Origin: Taibaiella soli
GTDB taxonomy: Bacteria; Bacteroidota; Bacteroidia; Chitinophagales; Chitinophagaceae
Direction of reading: 5' to 3'
Length of the DNA stretch: 64,000 nt
Assembly (NCBI RefSeq): GCF_003236175.1
Contig: NZ_QKTW01000013.1
Location: 62,001 to 126,000, forward strand
The notes under the pieces are model-generated. The model saw nothing but the letters and a program-made list of their open reading frames with translations, ran no database searches and had not been told where the DNA came from. Position 1 is the stretch's first letter, and every line of letters starts with the position of its first letter. This document shows positions 54,255 to 62,753 of the stretch, in pieces. The position numbers and the translations under genes are program-made.

Positions 54255-55076
54255 CTACTCTAAGCGGAAAGAAACCGGCAGTGTAAAGTAAACTTTTACG
54301 GCACGGCCGTTTTGTTTACCAGGCTTCCATTTAGGCATGCCTTTTACTACACGAATTGCTTCTTCATCGCAACCACCGCCGATACCGCGAAGTACTGTAG
54401 CGTCGGAGATATCACCGTCCTCGTTTACTACGAAACGAACAGTAACACGACCTTCGATACCTGATTCACGAGCTTGTTCCGGATAACGGATGTGATTACC
54501 GAGGTATTCCATCATTTTATCCTGACCACCCGGGAATTCTGGCATTTGTTCTACGAACTGGAAGATTTGTGGTGGTGGCGGCGGAGCTTCTACAGCACCG
54601 TTACCTGGATTCGGGTTATCTACGATACCCGGATCAATACCATTCACATCGCCTGCTTTCGTTTCCACGCCTGCAGCCGCGTCTTTCAATTCTTTTACCT
54701 CAGCTGGTTTTTCGTTTTCTTTTACTTCCTCATCTTTTTTGATTACAGGAGGAGTAAACTGAACGGTTGGCTTAGCCGGTGGTGGTGGCTCAGCCGGTGC
54801 TGGTGGTGGTGGTGGTTTTTTCGGATCGATTGGCGGCGGCTCAGCAAGTGTCACTTCTTTCATGATAGCGACAGTTTTTTTCTCCTCTTTATGCGGCAAT
54901 AAAGCAGCAATTGTAGGATAAGCGATAGCCAACGCAACGGCACCAATTACGATGAAGGTAGCCTTGCGCATACGATCCGGATATTTTTTGCGCAACTCGT
55001 AGCCTCCGTAATTTTTATTACGGCCCTCGAACAGGATGTCGAGGTAGTCGGATTTGAGAATTTTATTAATATCCAT
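54255..55076 (-). CDS. tonB: Energy transducer TonB
   Basis: A 273-aa TonB. A cytoplasmic leader holds LDILFEGRNKNYGGYELRKK, typical for Bacteroidota TonB, followed by one membrane helix (about 40-60: ATFIVIGAVALAIAYPTIAA). A Pro/Lys-rich periplasmic spacer (about 75-125) comes next, and the C-terminal domain has QMPEFPGGQDKMMEYLGNHI, then PEQARESGIEGRVTVRFVV and KWKPGKQNGRAVKVYF. It carries proton-motive energy from ExbB/ExbD to outer-membrane TonB-dependent receptors. It is the last gene of a four-gene operon. Confidence 0.93.
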   Translation of the reverse strand: MDINKILKSDYLDILFEGRNKNYGGYELRKKYPDRMRKATFIVIGAVALAIAYPTIAALLPHKEEKKTVAIMKEVTLAEPPPIDPKKPPPPPAPAEPPPPAKPTVQFTPPVIKKDEEVKENEKPAEVKELKDAAAGVETKAGDVNGIDPGIVDNPNPGNGAVEAPPPPPQIFQFVEQMPEFPGGQDKMMEYLGNHIRYPEQARESGIEGRVTVRFVVNEDGDISDATVLRGIGGGCDEEAIRVVKGMPKWKPGKQNGRAVKVYFTLPVSFRLE

Positions 55077-55136
55077 TTTAAGAATGCCTTTTGTTAAATA
55101 AGACGCGATTCCGGCGGGATTTCATAAGACAAAAAC

Positions 55137-55730
55137 CTATTGAATTCCGTTAGCCTGTTCCGTCTTCGTAATGAATTCTTTATCAACCGGAGTGATATCA
55201 ACGATTGCGTAAACTTTTACATCGTTGATGCTCATTTCATCAAGAATGTTTACGAGATCGTCATACGTGCTATTATCATCAGGTTTGATCAGGAAAGTAG
55301 CTTTATCGGTAGCAGTCAGCAAACCCTGACGTTGCATCTCCTCTACTTTCTGTTTTTTCTTGATGATCGCATCACGGATGCCATCTTTATTTTTAAAATA
55401 TGTCACCTGCAGTTGTGGCGGATTCGTAGGGTCGCTACCAATACCTTCATAGTAATAAACACGGTGGTCTTTACTAAGCAGGATGGTCATGGCCGTACTC
55501 TCCTTTACCTTACTTTGCTTATCAGGTGGAATATTTTCGTCTTTGTAGGGCATGTTGATCTCCATAGTCTTAGGCTTGGCCATCGTTGTTGTATACATGA
55601 AGAATGTAATCAACAGGAAGCCCAAGTCCACCATCGGAGTCAGATCGACACGAGTGGAAAGTTTCTTTCCCTTCTTGACCCCAGGCCCTTTCTTATGTCC
55701 CCCGCTACTCGAGGTATCCATTTCTGCCAT
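55137..55730 (-). CDS. Biopolymer transport protein ExbD/TolR (second copy)
   Basis: A 197-aa protein with a Lys/Gly-rich start and one membrane helix (about 32-50: VDLTPMVDLGFLLITFFMYT). The Asp in PMVDLGFLL is the proton-carrying residue of the family. A periplasmic domain follows. It lies 60 bases before tonB and 34 bases after the first exbD copy. Two ExbD-type proteins with one ExbB are usual in Bacteroidota and may form a heteromeric plug. Confidence 0.9.
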   Translation of the reverse strand: MAEMDTSSSGGHKKGPGVKKGKKLSTRVDLTPMVDLGFLLITFFMYTTTMAKPKTMEINMPYKDENIPPDKQSKVKESTAMTILLSKDHRVYYYEGIGSDPTNPPQLQVTYFKNKDGIRDAIIKKKQKVEEMQRQGLLTATDKATFLIKPDDNSTYDDLVNILDEMSINDVKVYAIVDITPVDKEFITKTEQANGIQ

Positions 55731-55764
55731 GGAACAAAGCTTTTATTTACTGTTAATAAACTTA

Positions 55765-56427
55765 TTAAGATTCTTTTTTACCACCTTGCTGAAGCTCGTA
55801 AGCTGCAGTTCCCGGAGGTACGGCTTTGAGGTTGGTCAGCAGGTTGAACTTAAAGATCTTCCAGCCTTCCAGTGTATGAATCACTTTTTTAACCTCTGGA
55901 TAAGTAGCACTTTCATCAGCCTTGATTACAATACGCAATTTCGGGTTGGTGTTACGCGCACTTCTGATCCATGCAGCCAGTTCATTCGCGTCAGAGTTTA
56001 CTGTAGTGTCAGTAGGAACACCTGGAGCGCTTTGTTCAAATTGTTTCTGTTGATCCGGAGGAGCAGCAAGGAACGATTTGAGCTGATTGAACGGTAGACC
56101 GATTGAAGAACCGATGGCAAACATGTTTTTTTCCTGGTCAGTAAGGCCCAGTTTTTTGTACTCGTCGATATTTTCGATCAGCGATTTACGCATGTTCTTG
56201 TTATCGATAGAGAAGAAAACACGGCCTTTCGGATCTACAGTAATCATCATGATGTCATTGTCCGGCAATGGGATTTCCGAGATCGATGATGGTGTTTTTA
56301 CAACTACCGGTTCATCTGGTTTAAACTTAGTTGCCAACATGAAGAACGTCAGCAACAGGAAAGCCACGTCACACATCGCCGTCATGTCGATGTTCGTGCT
56401 TTTCCTAGGCAGTTTTAATTTAGGCAT
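55765..56427 (-). CDS. Biopolymer transport protein ExbD/TolR (first copy)
   Basis: A 220-aa ExbD-type protein with PKLKLPRKSTNIDMTAMCDV, where the Asp of MCDVAFLLLTFFML is the conserved membrane acidic residue. The periplasmic part ends TLEGWKIFKFNLLTNLKAVP. It lies 102 bases behind exbB and 34 bases ahead of the second exbD copy. It differs from the second copy mainly in the periplasmic domain. Confidence 0.9.
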   Translation of the reverse strand: MPKLKLPRKSTNIDMTAMCDVAFLLLTFFMLATKFKPDEPVVVKTPSSISEIPLPDNDIMMITVDPKGRVFFSIDNKNMRKSLIENIDEYKKLGLTDQEKNMFAIGSSIGLPFNQLKSFLAAPPDQQKQFEQSAPGVPTDTTVNSDANELAAWIRSARNTNPKLRIVIKADESATYPEVKKVIHTLEGWKIFKFNLLTNLKAVPPGTAAYELQQGGKKES

Positions 56428-56529
56428 CGTTATGTTTTTCTACACTGTTTAACTAATAAGATTCAGCATCTCTCTTTTTCCACAAATCAATCTCACATTT
56501 AACAAACAGGAATTGCTACCTGTTTACGA

Positions 56530-57372
56530 TTACTTATAGTTAGCAGCGAAACTTTGAGTCAACGTGAAACCGCTTTCGTCAATACCGAAAGTGACACCAT
56601 CGATGATAGTTGTATAGAAGTTGTACGCGATGATAGCGATGAATGAAGTACCGATACCGAGCATGGTATTGATCAGGGCTTCAGAGATACCAGCAGCGAG
56701 AGATGCAGCATCAGGAGCACCTGCAGTTGCCATCGCAGAGAATGATGCGATCATACCACGTACTGTACCGAACAGACCCAGGAGGGTAGCTGCAGAAGCG
56801 ATCGTAGAAAGGAACACGAGGTTTTTTTCCAGCATTGGCAGTTCCAGTGCGGTTGCTTCTTCGATTTCTTTCTGGATGCTCAGTACTTTCTGATCAGTAT
56901 CGAGATCAGTGTTGTTGATCATTTCACGGTATTTAACCAGACCAGAACGCATAACGTTACCTACAGAGCCAGATTGCTTGTCGCATTCTGCCAGAGCTGC
57001 ATCAACGTTTTTATTAGCGAGGTGGTATTGTACTTTACGTACGAATTCACCAGCTGGTACACGACCTTTTGCTTTGAAAATAGTAAGACCACGTTCAACG
57101 ATAAAGCAGATCAGGGTGAGCAAAGTCGCCATGATGATTGGTACTACGAAACCACCCGAGTACATTGTACCTGCGAAGTTGGCTGGCTTGTGTTTTTCGG
57201 CGTCGTGGAAGTTACCTGCACTACCTAAAACGAAATTGAAAATGAGAACTGAAACAACAATACAAGCTGCTACTACCAGCAGGTTCGTCCAGAAGTTGTT
57301 TGAATTCTTTGGCTTTCCTACACTGTGACCTGTAGTAGACGGTTTTGCTGCGGCTGTTTTTACATCTGCCAT
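56530..57372 (-). CDS. exbB: MotA/TolQ/ExbB proton channel family protein
   Basis: A 280-aa membrane protein. A first helix is about 32-50 (LVVAACIVVSVLIFNFVL), a second about 78-98 (GFVVPIIMATLLTLICFIVE), and the conserved core at about 190-250 shows FLSTIASAATLLGLFGTVRG with MIASF, and EALINTMLGIGTSFIAIIAY. The Thr/Gly pattern of LLGLFGTVRGM is the family signature. It forms the pentameric ring of the TonB motor. It is the first gene of exbB-exbD-exbD-tonB and has the operon's promoter just upstream. Confidence 0.93.
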   Translation of the reverse strand: MADVKTAAAKPSTTGHSVGKPKNSNNFWTNLLVVAACIVVSVLIFNFVLGSAGNFHDAEKHKPANFAGTMYSGGFVVPIIMATLLTLICFIVERGLTIFKAKGRVPAGEFVRKVQYHLANKNVDAALAECDKQSGSVGNVMRSGLVKYREMINNTDLDTDQKVLSIQKEIEEATALELPMLEKNLVFLSTIASAATLLGLFGTVRGMIASFSAMATAGAPDAASLAAGISEALINTMLGIGTSFIAIIAYNFYTTIIDGVTFGIDESGFTLTQSFAANYK

Positions 57373-57439
57373 AATTCTGATTTTTGTGTTTTTGTTTTTT
57401 TTGTTAAGTATTTAATCCAAACAGGTTTTTGTACGCTTG

Positions 57440-57469
57440 CAAAGATATAGGTACAGATCAAAAAAACAA
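57440..57469 (-). promoter_or_regulatory. Bacteroidota-type promoter of the exb/tonB operon
   Basis: On the minus strand TTG at 57467-57469, a 19-base spacer, then TATCTTTG (TAnnTTTG) at 57440-57447. The exbB ATG lies about 68 bases downstream. Confidence 0.7.
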
Positions 57470-57626
57470 CTTTGAGTTTTTAAAAAAAAGCCAAAGTTAT
57501 TTTTTTGTAAACTGCTTGTGCCATAAGGATTTCCGCTGTATGTAGACACGTAAAATTCATAGCCCTCGCTGTAAGTTATTGTTTTTTATATTAAACAGAA
57601 ATACACCAATATTTAGTATAACCTAC

Positions 57627-57634
57627 TACCTTTG
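57627..57634 (+). promoter_or_regulatory. Possible -7 element of ppa
   Basis: TACCTTTG fits TAnnTTTG and lies 22 bases before the ATG at 57656. No TTG at the standard distance, so only half is supported. Confidence 0.4.
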
Positions 57635-57655
57635 CACGCAATAATTTACAGGAAC

Positions 57656-58213
57656 ATGACATTTAATCCTTGGCATTCAGTCAGCTACGGCGAAAACATC
57701 CCCGATAACGTCAACGCAATCATCGAGATACCGAAAGGTTCCCGTGCGAAATACGAGCTCGATAAAGAAACAGGAATGCTGAAACTGGACCGTGTGCTTT
57801 ACTCATCAGTTTATTACCCAGCCAATTACGGCTTTATCCCGCGTACTTATTGCGATGATGGCGATCCGCTGGATATTCTCGTATTGTCTCAGATCGATAT
57901 GCAACCGCTTTGCCTGGTAGAAGCTAAGATCATCGGTGTAATGCGCATGCTGGACCAAGGCGAAGCTGATGATAAGGTGATCGCTGTTTGCGCAAACGAC
58001 ATGAGCGTTGCCCACATCAATGATATCAGCGAACTGCCGCCACACTTTATCGAAGAGCTGCGTCATTTCTTCGAAGAGTACAAAAAACTCGAAAATAAAG
58101 TGGTGAAGATCGAAGAATTCCAGGGTGCACGTCTGGCTAAAAAGATCCTGCAGCACAGCATTAAGGATTACGAAACTAAGTTTGCTCAGAAACAAGAACT
58201 GATCAACGAATAG
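57656..58213 (+). CDS. ppa: Inorganic pyrophosphatase (family I)
   Basis: A 185-aa soluble pyrophosphatase. The start at 57656 is chosen because the earlier start overlaps the -7 element at 57627-57634. Motifs are [34 protein letters not shown], and [10 protein letters not shown] with the metal-binding Asp residues (DGDPLD), then [10 protein letters not shown]. It hydrolyses pyrophosphate to drive biosynthesis. A hairpin separates it from asnS. Confidence 0.95.
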   Translation: MTFNPWHSVSYGENIPDNVNAIIEIPKGSRAKYELDKETGMLKLDRVLYSSVYYPANYGFIPRTYCDDGDPLDILVLSQIDMQPLCLVEAKIIGVMRMLDQGEADDKVIAVCANDMSVAHINDISELPPHFIEELRHFFEEYKKLENKVVKIEEFQGARLAKKILQHSIKDYETKFAQKQELINE

Positions 58214-58238
58214 TCAATAAATAAATAATAACGTTTTT

Positions 58239-58276
58239 TGTACAAATGTGGCGCCTTCAGTTGCCACATTTGTACA
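58239..58276. terminator. Long hairpin between ppa and asnS
   Basis: TGTACAAATGTGGC and GCCACATTTGTACA form a perfect 14-bp stem with a 10-base loop. T runs lie on the upstream side but not after the hairpin, so it may be a terminator for ppa, a processing site or an attenuator-like element before asnS. Confidence 0.5.
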
Positions 58277-58317
58277 TTTACGGAATCTTAAACCACTAAT
58301 TGCTTTATTAATTTTTT

Positions 58318-59748
58318 ATGGCACGTACCAAAATCAAAGACATTCTTCGTAGCGAAGAACATGGGTACCCGGTAACAGTAAAAGGCTGGGTGCGATCTTT
58401 CCGCAACAATCAGTTTATAGCGCTTAATGATGGTTCTTCGCTGAATAATCTGCAAATCGTCATAGACCTGAATACTAATGAGGAGATCGTTAAAAATATT
58501 ACCAATGGCGCGTCTTTGAGCATTAATGGTACTGTTGTGACCTCTCAGGGGAAAGGACAAAAAGTAGAGGTAAAAGCGGATACAGTAGAAATCCTCGGCA
58601 CCTGCGACGGCGAAAAATTCCCGCTGCAACTGAAAAACCGTCCAAGTCTGGAATACCTGCGCGAAATTGCACACCTGCGTTTCCGTACCAATACTTTTGG
58701 CGCCGTTTTTCGCGTACGTCACAGCCTGGCATTCGCCATCCATCAGTTCTTCAATGATCGTGGATTTGTGTACCTGCATACGCCAATTGTTACAGCCAGC
58801 GACGCAGAAGGCGCCGGCGAAATGTTCCGCGTGACTACCCTGCCTTTTGACAATCCGCCACGCAACGAAGACGGCAGCATCAATTTTACAGAAGACTTCT
58901 TCGGACGCGCGACCAACCTGACCGTAAGCGGCCAGCTTGAAGGCGAACTGGGTGCTACTGCATTTGGCGAAGTGTACACTTTCGGGCCTACTTTCCGCGC
59001 AGAAAACTCCAACACGGCGCGTCACCTTGCTGAGTTCTGGATGATTGAACCGGAAGTTGCATTCAACGACCTTAACGATAACGCTGATCTCGCTGAAGAA
59101 TTCATTCGTTATGTCATCAAATACGCTTTGGAGCATAACCGCGAAGACCTGGAGTTCCTCGCACAAAGACTGATTGACGAAGAAAAACAAAAGCCGCAGA
59201 ATGAGCGCAGCGAAATGGGTCTGATCGAGAAGCTCGAATTTGTGATCAACAACAAATTTGAACGTGTCACGTATACCGAAGCTATCGATATCCTCTTAAA
59301 CTCGCCGGCGTATAAAAAGAAAAAATTCCAGTACGATGTAAGCTGGGGCATTGATATGCAAAGCGAACATGAACGTTACCTGGTAGAAAAACATTTCAAG
59401 AAACCTGTAGTAGTTACGGACTACCCGAAAGACATCAAGGCGTTTTACATGCGTCAGAATGACGACGGTAAAACCGTAGCTGCGATGGATATTCTTGCTC
59501 CTGGCATCGGAGAAATCGTAGGTGGCTCACAAAGAGAAGAACGCCTCGACAAGCTGGAACAGCGCATGAATGAGATGCATATTCCAACAGAAGAAATGTA
59601 CTGGTATCTCGACACACGCCGTTTCGGAACTGTACCGCACGCAGGCTTCGGTCTGGGTTTTGAACGTCTGGTGTTGTTTGTAACCGGCATGACTAATATC
59701 CGCGATGTAATCCCATTCCCTCGCACACCTAAGAACGCAGAGTTTTAA
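58318..59748 (+). CDS. asnS: Asparagine-tRNA ligase
   Basis: A 476-aa class IIb aminoacyl-tRNA synthetase. The N-terminal OB-fold has [20 protein letters not shown]. Catalytic motif 2 is [20 protein letters not shown], with the AsnRS-type FRAENS, and motif 3 is [16 protein letters not shown]. The ending [11 protein letters not shown] is typical of AsnRS rather than AspRS. A terminator follows. Confidence 0.96.
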   Translation: MARTKIKDILRSEEHGYPVTVKGWVRSFRNNQFIALNDGSSLNNLQIVIDLNTNEEIVKNITNGASLSINGTVVTSQGKGQKVEVKADTVEILGTCDGEKFPLQLKNRPSLEYLREIAHLRFRTNTFGAVFRVRHSLAFAIHQFFNDRGFVYLHTPIVTASDAEGAGEMFRVTTLPFDNPPRNEDGSINFTEDFFGRATNLTVSGQLEGELGATAFGEVYTFGPTFRAENSNTARHLAEFWMIEPEVAFNDLNDNADLAEEFIRYVIKYALEHNREDLEFLAQRLIDEEKQKPQNERSEMGLIEKLEFVINNKFERVTYTEAIDILLNSPAYKKKKFQYDVSWGIDMQSEHERYLVEKHFKKPVVVTDYPKDIKAFYMRQNDDGKTVAAMDILAPGIGEIVGGSQREERLDKLEQRMNEMHIPTEEMYWYLDTRRFGTVPHAGFGLGFERLVLFVTGMTNIRDVIPFPRTPKNAEF

Positions 59749-59771
59749 TTTTTACCATATTTATAATAAGC

Positions 59772-59804
59772 AAAACGTCACGTACATCACGTGGCGTTTT
59801 TTTT
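59772..59804 (+). terminator. Rho-independent terminator behind asnS
   Basis: AAAACGTCACGT and ACGTGGCGTTTT pair with one mismatch around ACATC; eight T follow. It lies 23 bases behind the stop. Confidence 0.85.
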
Positions 59805-59877
59805 ATGTCCACGAAAATCTGGCACGAGATTTGAGCTAATAAAATATTCTGTTTTTTGTACGCATACCGTTGCTGCT

Positions 59878-59925
59878 CACAAATTGTTTGTGGGATTGAA
59901 ACACCGGCCTATTCCTGGGCCGGTA
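59878..59925. other. Two tandem hairpins before the HHH-protein gene
   Basis: CACAAA-TTG-TTTGTG at 59878-59892 and ACCGGCC/GGCCGGT at 59903-59924 form two stems in the 150 bases before 59948. They may be a leader structure or leftover terminator; T runs are weak. Confidence 0.35.
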
Positions 59926-59947
59926 TTTAATTATTACCGGTTATCTG

Positions 59948-60832
59948 ATGAAAAAAATATTTCTATCATATTTTTCTTTTACGCAGTCAGAACGTCGCGG
60001 GGCCAGCGTGCTGATAATTCTGCTATTGATTTTACAGGCCGTCTTTTTCACGATGAGTTTCATGACGGTTCCGTATGAGACTACTGCTGAAGAAGCGGAA
60101 TGGCGGCTGGCGTGGGTAAAACGGCAAATGAACGAACGCGCTGAAGAAACAAAAAATGGAACAGTTCCCGATATGGCAACCCTATTCTCTTTTGATCCCA
60201 ATACACTTGACAGCGCCGAATTCCGCAAACTCGGACTAAAAGAAAAAACGGTCCACCTCCTTCTGAACTGGCGACGCAAGGGAAAAGTCTTTTACAAAAA
60301 AGAGGACCTAAAACCGTTGTACACGCTGAGCGATGCGGACTATGAACGTATCGAGCCGTTTATCAAAATCAGCAACACAACAGGTGCTGAACATTTTTCA
60401 TCCTATCCAACTTATAAGCGGGAACCCGAGCCTGCATTTCTAAATCTCAATTCGACAGACTCTGCCTCTTTGGTTAAGTTAAATGGCATCGGTCCCACGC
60501 TGGCACATAAAATCGTTGCCAGAAGGCAGGCATTGGGTGGCTTTATCAATTACGAACAACTATTAGAAATTTACCGTTTCCCCGATTCCACATTTCAACA
60601 GCTACAACAAAAGCTTCGTATTGACCCATCCGCCATAATTAAAATAAAATTAAATACATGTAGTATAGAACAATTAAAAGCACATCCTTATATAGGAGAA
60701 AAGGTCGGCAACAACATTATTTTATTGCGGAATGGCCTGGGACACTACGAAAATATTGAACAATTAAAGCAGGTGCCGTTGATGAATGCCGAAATTTATC
60801 GTAAAATTGCGCCTTATTTCATAGCAGAATAG
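59948..60832 (+). CDS. Helix-hairpin-helix (ComEA-like) protein
   Basis: A 294-aa protein with an N-terminal membrane helix (about residues 20-40: VLIILLLILQAVFFTMSF). Two or three helix-hairpin-helix repeats occupy the rest: LNSTDSASLVKLNGIGPTLA, followed by HKIVARRQALGGF, and LNTCSIEQLKAHPYIGEKVG, also an earlier one (about 85-120: LDSAEFRKLGLKEKTV). HHH units bind DNA backbones non-specifically; the anchored form recalls ComEA, the DNA-uptake receptor. The acyl-CoA dehydrogenase gene starts 8 bases after its stop, but the two functions are unrelated. Confidence 0.83.
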   Translation: MKKIFLSYFSFTQSERRGASVLIILLLILQAVFFTMSFMTVPYETTAEEAEWRLAWVKRQMNERAEETKNGTVPDMATLFSFDPNTLDSAEFRKLGLKEKTVHLLLNWRRKGKVFYKKEDLKPLYTLSDADYERIEPFIKISNTTGAEHFSSYPTYKREPEPAFLNLNSTDSASLVKLNGIGPTLAHKIVARRQALGGFINYEQLLEIYRFPDSTFQQLQQKLRIDPSAIIKIKLNTCSIEQLKAHPYIGEKVGNNIILLRNGLGHYENIEQLKQVPLMNAEIYRKIAPYFIAE

Positions 60833-60840
60833 CCTTTTTT

Positions 60841-61980
60841 ATGGATTTTAAGTATACAGACACACAGGTGCAGATCGCTGAAATGGTTCGTGATTTTGCA
60901 AACAAGCACATTCGTCCTAAAATGATGGAATGGGATGAAGCGCAGAAATTCCCAATTGATCTCTTCCGCGAAATGGGTAAGCTTGGCCTGATGGGTGTAT
61001 TGGTTCCAGCTGAATATGGTGGTTCCGGCCTTGGTTACTTTGAATACGTTACAGTAATCAGCGAAGTGGCAAAAGTTTGTGGTTCTATCGGTCTTTCCGT
61101 AGCAGCACACAACTCTCTTTGCACAGGTCACATCCTGTATTTTGGTAACGAGGAACAAAAGAAAAAATATCTTCCTAAACTGGCTACTGCCGAATGGATC
61201 GGCGCATGGGGCCTTACCGAAGCTAATACAGGCAGTGATGCAGGCAATATGCGTTGCACCGCTACCAAAGATGGTGACGAATGGGTTTTGAACGGTACTA
61301 AAAACTGGATTACGCACGGTATCAGCGGCGAAGTAGCTGTAGTACTGGCTCGTACTGGCGAACCCCGTGCTAAAAACAACGTAACTGCATTTATCGTAGA
61401 ACGTGGCACTCCTGGTTTTTCTGCCGGCAAGAAAGAAAACAAACTGGGTATGCGTGCTTCCGAAACAGCTGAGCTGATCTTCGATAACTGCCGCATCTCT
61501 GACGCACAGCGTATGGGCGAAGTTGGCGAAGGTTTCCATCAGGCAATGAAAGTGCTGGACGGCGGTCGTATCTCTATCGCTGCATTGTCACTGGGTATCG
61601 CAAAAGGTGCTTACGACGCTGCACTGAAATATTCTAAAGAACGTCATCAATTTGATCAGCCAATTTCTAATTTCCAGGCAATCGCGTTTAAAATCGCTGA
61701 CATGGCTACAAAAATTGAAGTAGCTGAAAACCTGATTTATCAAGCTGCTGACATGAAAAACCGTGGCGTGAAAATGACGAAAGAATCTGCAATGGCGAAA
61801 GCTTACGCTTCTGAAATCTGCGTGCAGATTGCTACAGACGGCGTACAGATTTTCGGTGGTTACGGTTATACAAAAGATTTCCCTGCAGAAAAATTCTACC
61901 GTGATTCTAAGCTGTGTACTATCGGTGAAGGAACTACGGAGATTCAAAAACTGGTCATCTCCCGCGATATTCTGAAATAG
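60841..61980 (+). CDS. Acyl-CoA dehydrogenase
   Basis: A 379-aa FAD flavoenzyme, the normal length for short/medium-chain types. Conserved parts are GLTEANTGSDAGNMRCTA (acyl-CoA/FAD contact), NGTKNWITHG, the GMRASETAELIFDNCRI-like section, RIAIAALSLGIAKGAYDAAL and QIFGGYGYTKDFPAEKFYRD. The Glu in the segment CTIGEGTTEIQKLVISRDIL should be the catalytic base. It oxidises acyl-CoA in beta-oxidation or branched-chain amino-acid breakdown. It probably shares an mRNA with the HHH gene; a terminator follows. Confidence 0.94.
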   Translation: MDFKYTDTQVQIAEMVRDFANKHIRPKMMEWDEAQKFPIDLFREMGKLGLMGVLVPAEYGGSGLGYFEYVTVISEVAKVCGSIGLSVAAHNSLCTGHILYFGNEEQKKKYLPKLATAEWIGAWGLTEANTGSDAGNMRCTATKDGDEWVLNGTKNWITHGISGEVAVVLARTGEPRAKNNVTAFIVERGTPGFSAGKKENKLGMRASETAELIFDNCRISDAQRMGEVGEGFHQAMKVLDGGRISIAALSLGIAKGAYDAALKYSKERHQFDQPISNFQAIAFKIADMATKIEVAENLIYQAADMKNRGVKMTKESAMAKAYASEICVQIATDGVQIFGGYGYTKDFPAEKFYRDSKLCTIGEGTTEIQKLVISRDILK

Positions 61981-62104
61981 GGCCTCTTCCGAAAAGGATG
62001 AGCACTCCAAACGCGGGTGGGCAATCGTGAATGGTGAATGGTCAATAATTAGCGCGAGGCTTCGTATTTATCAAATTATTTTTAGCCCGAAAGCTATATA
62101 AATA

Positions 62105-62140
62105 AAGGGATGTTGCTCGCAACATCCCTTATTCGTTTTT
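62105..62140 (+). terminator. Rho-independent terminator behind the acyl-CoA dehydrogenase gene
   Basis: AAGGGATGTTG and CAACATCCCTT form an 11-bp perfect stem with loop CTCG, then ATTCGTTTTTT. It lies about 125 bases after the stop. Confidence 0.75.
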
Positions 62141-62201
62141 TGAGGTTTCACATTTTAAGTATTAACCTACAACTTATAACCTATAACTTAAAACGTAGAA
62201 C

Positions 62202-62651
62202 TTATCTCGTGAAAACCTCCCAGATTCCGGTAGTATCAGTTTCCTGCAGTACCGTGAGGTTGGTTTGGGTAAGATTGTGAATATTCAGGATCGACGTATC
62301 GTTTGGACCCTGGTTGGTAACAACAACGCGAAGCACCTGATCGTTATTAATGAATGCCCAATTACCTTTAAAGATAGTGGTATCAGCGTTGACCACTAAA
62401 TTCAGCTGATAAGTATTGTCTGAATAAAAATTTACGTTGGCAGAGGTATTTATCGACGCTACCGGCACAGCTTCATTGCTGTCAACTACATTGTTTCCGT
62501 TCTTATCCGGCCCCATCTGCGCCATAGCCCATTGGCCATTTATCAGGATGTCCTTCCGCGACTGGGAGTCATCTGATTTTTTACAGGAAGTGGTGGAGAA
62601 AGCAGCGATCGCAAGCACAATGGCAGAGGCATTCAATATTCGTTTTTTCAT
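62202..62651 (-). CDS. Lipocalin-like lipoprotein
   Basis: A 149-aa lipoprotein with lipid-carrying Cys23 (AAFSTTSCKKS). The mature part is small and beta-rich: LINGQWAMAQMGPDKNGNNV, VNFYSDNTYQLNLVVNADTT and GNWAFINNDQVLRVV, as in the Bacteroidota lipocalin-like (DUF4923/DUF5004-type) lipoproteins that start with an L-x-G-x-W motif. Its ligand is unknown. It lies 102 bases behind the metalloprotease gene on the same strand. Confidence 0.65.
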   Translation of the reverse strand: MKKRILNASAIVLAIAAFSTTSCKKSDDSQSRKDILINGQWAMAQMGPDKNGNNVVDSNEAVPVASINTSANVNFYSDNTYQLNLVVNADTTIFKGNWAFINNDQVLRVVVTNQGPNDTSILNIHNLTQTNLTVLQETDTTGIWEVFTR

Positions 62652-62753
62652 AAGAAACCGAAAGCTATTTTATTAATGGGATGAATTTCGTTTGAAACAA
62701 AATAGTGCGTCAAAACTGAATATTCAACATTCTTCCATTATTTATTTGTGTCG

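Noticed and set aside
55140-55829. 229-aa plus-strand frame
   Set aside because: It is antisense to the exbD genes; strand usage and composition identify it as a shadow.
58288-59190. 300-aa minus-strand frame
   Set aside because: It is antisense to asnS and lacks any domain.
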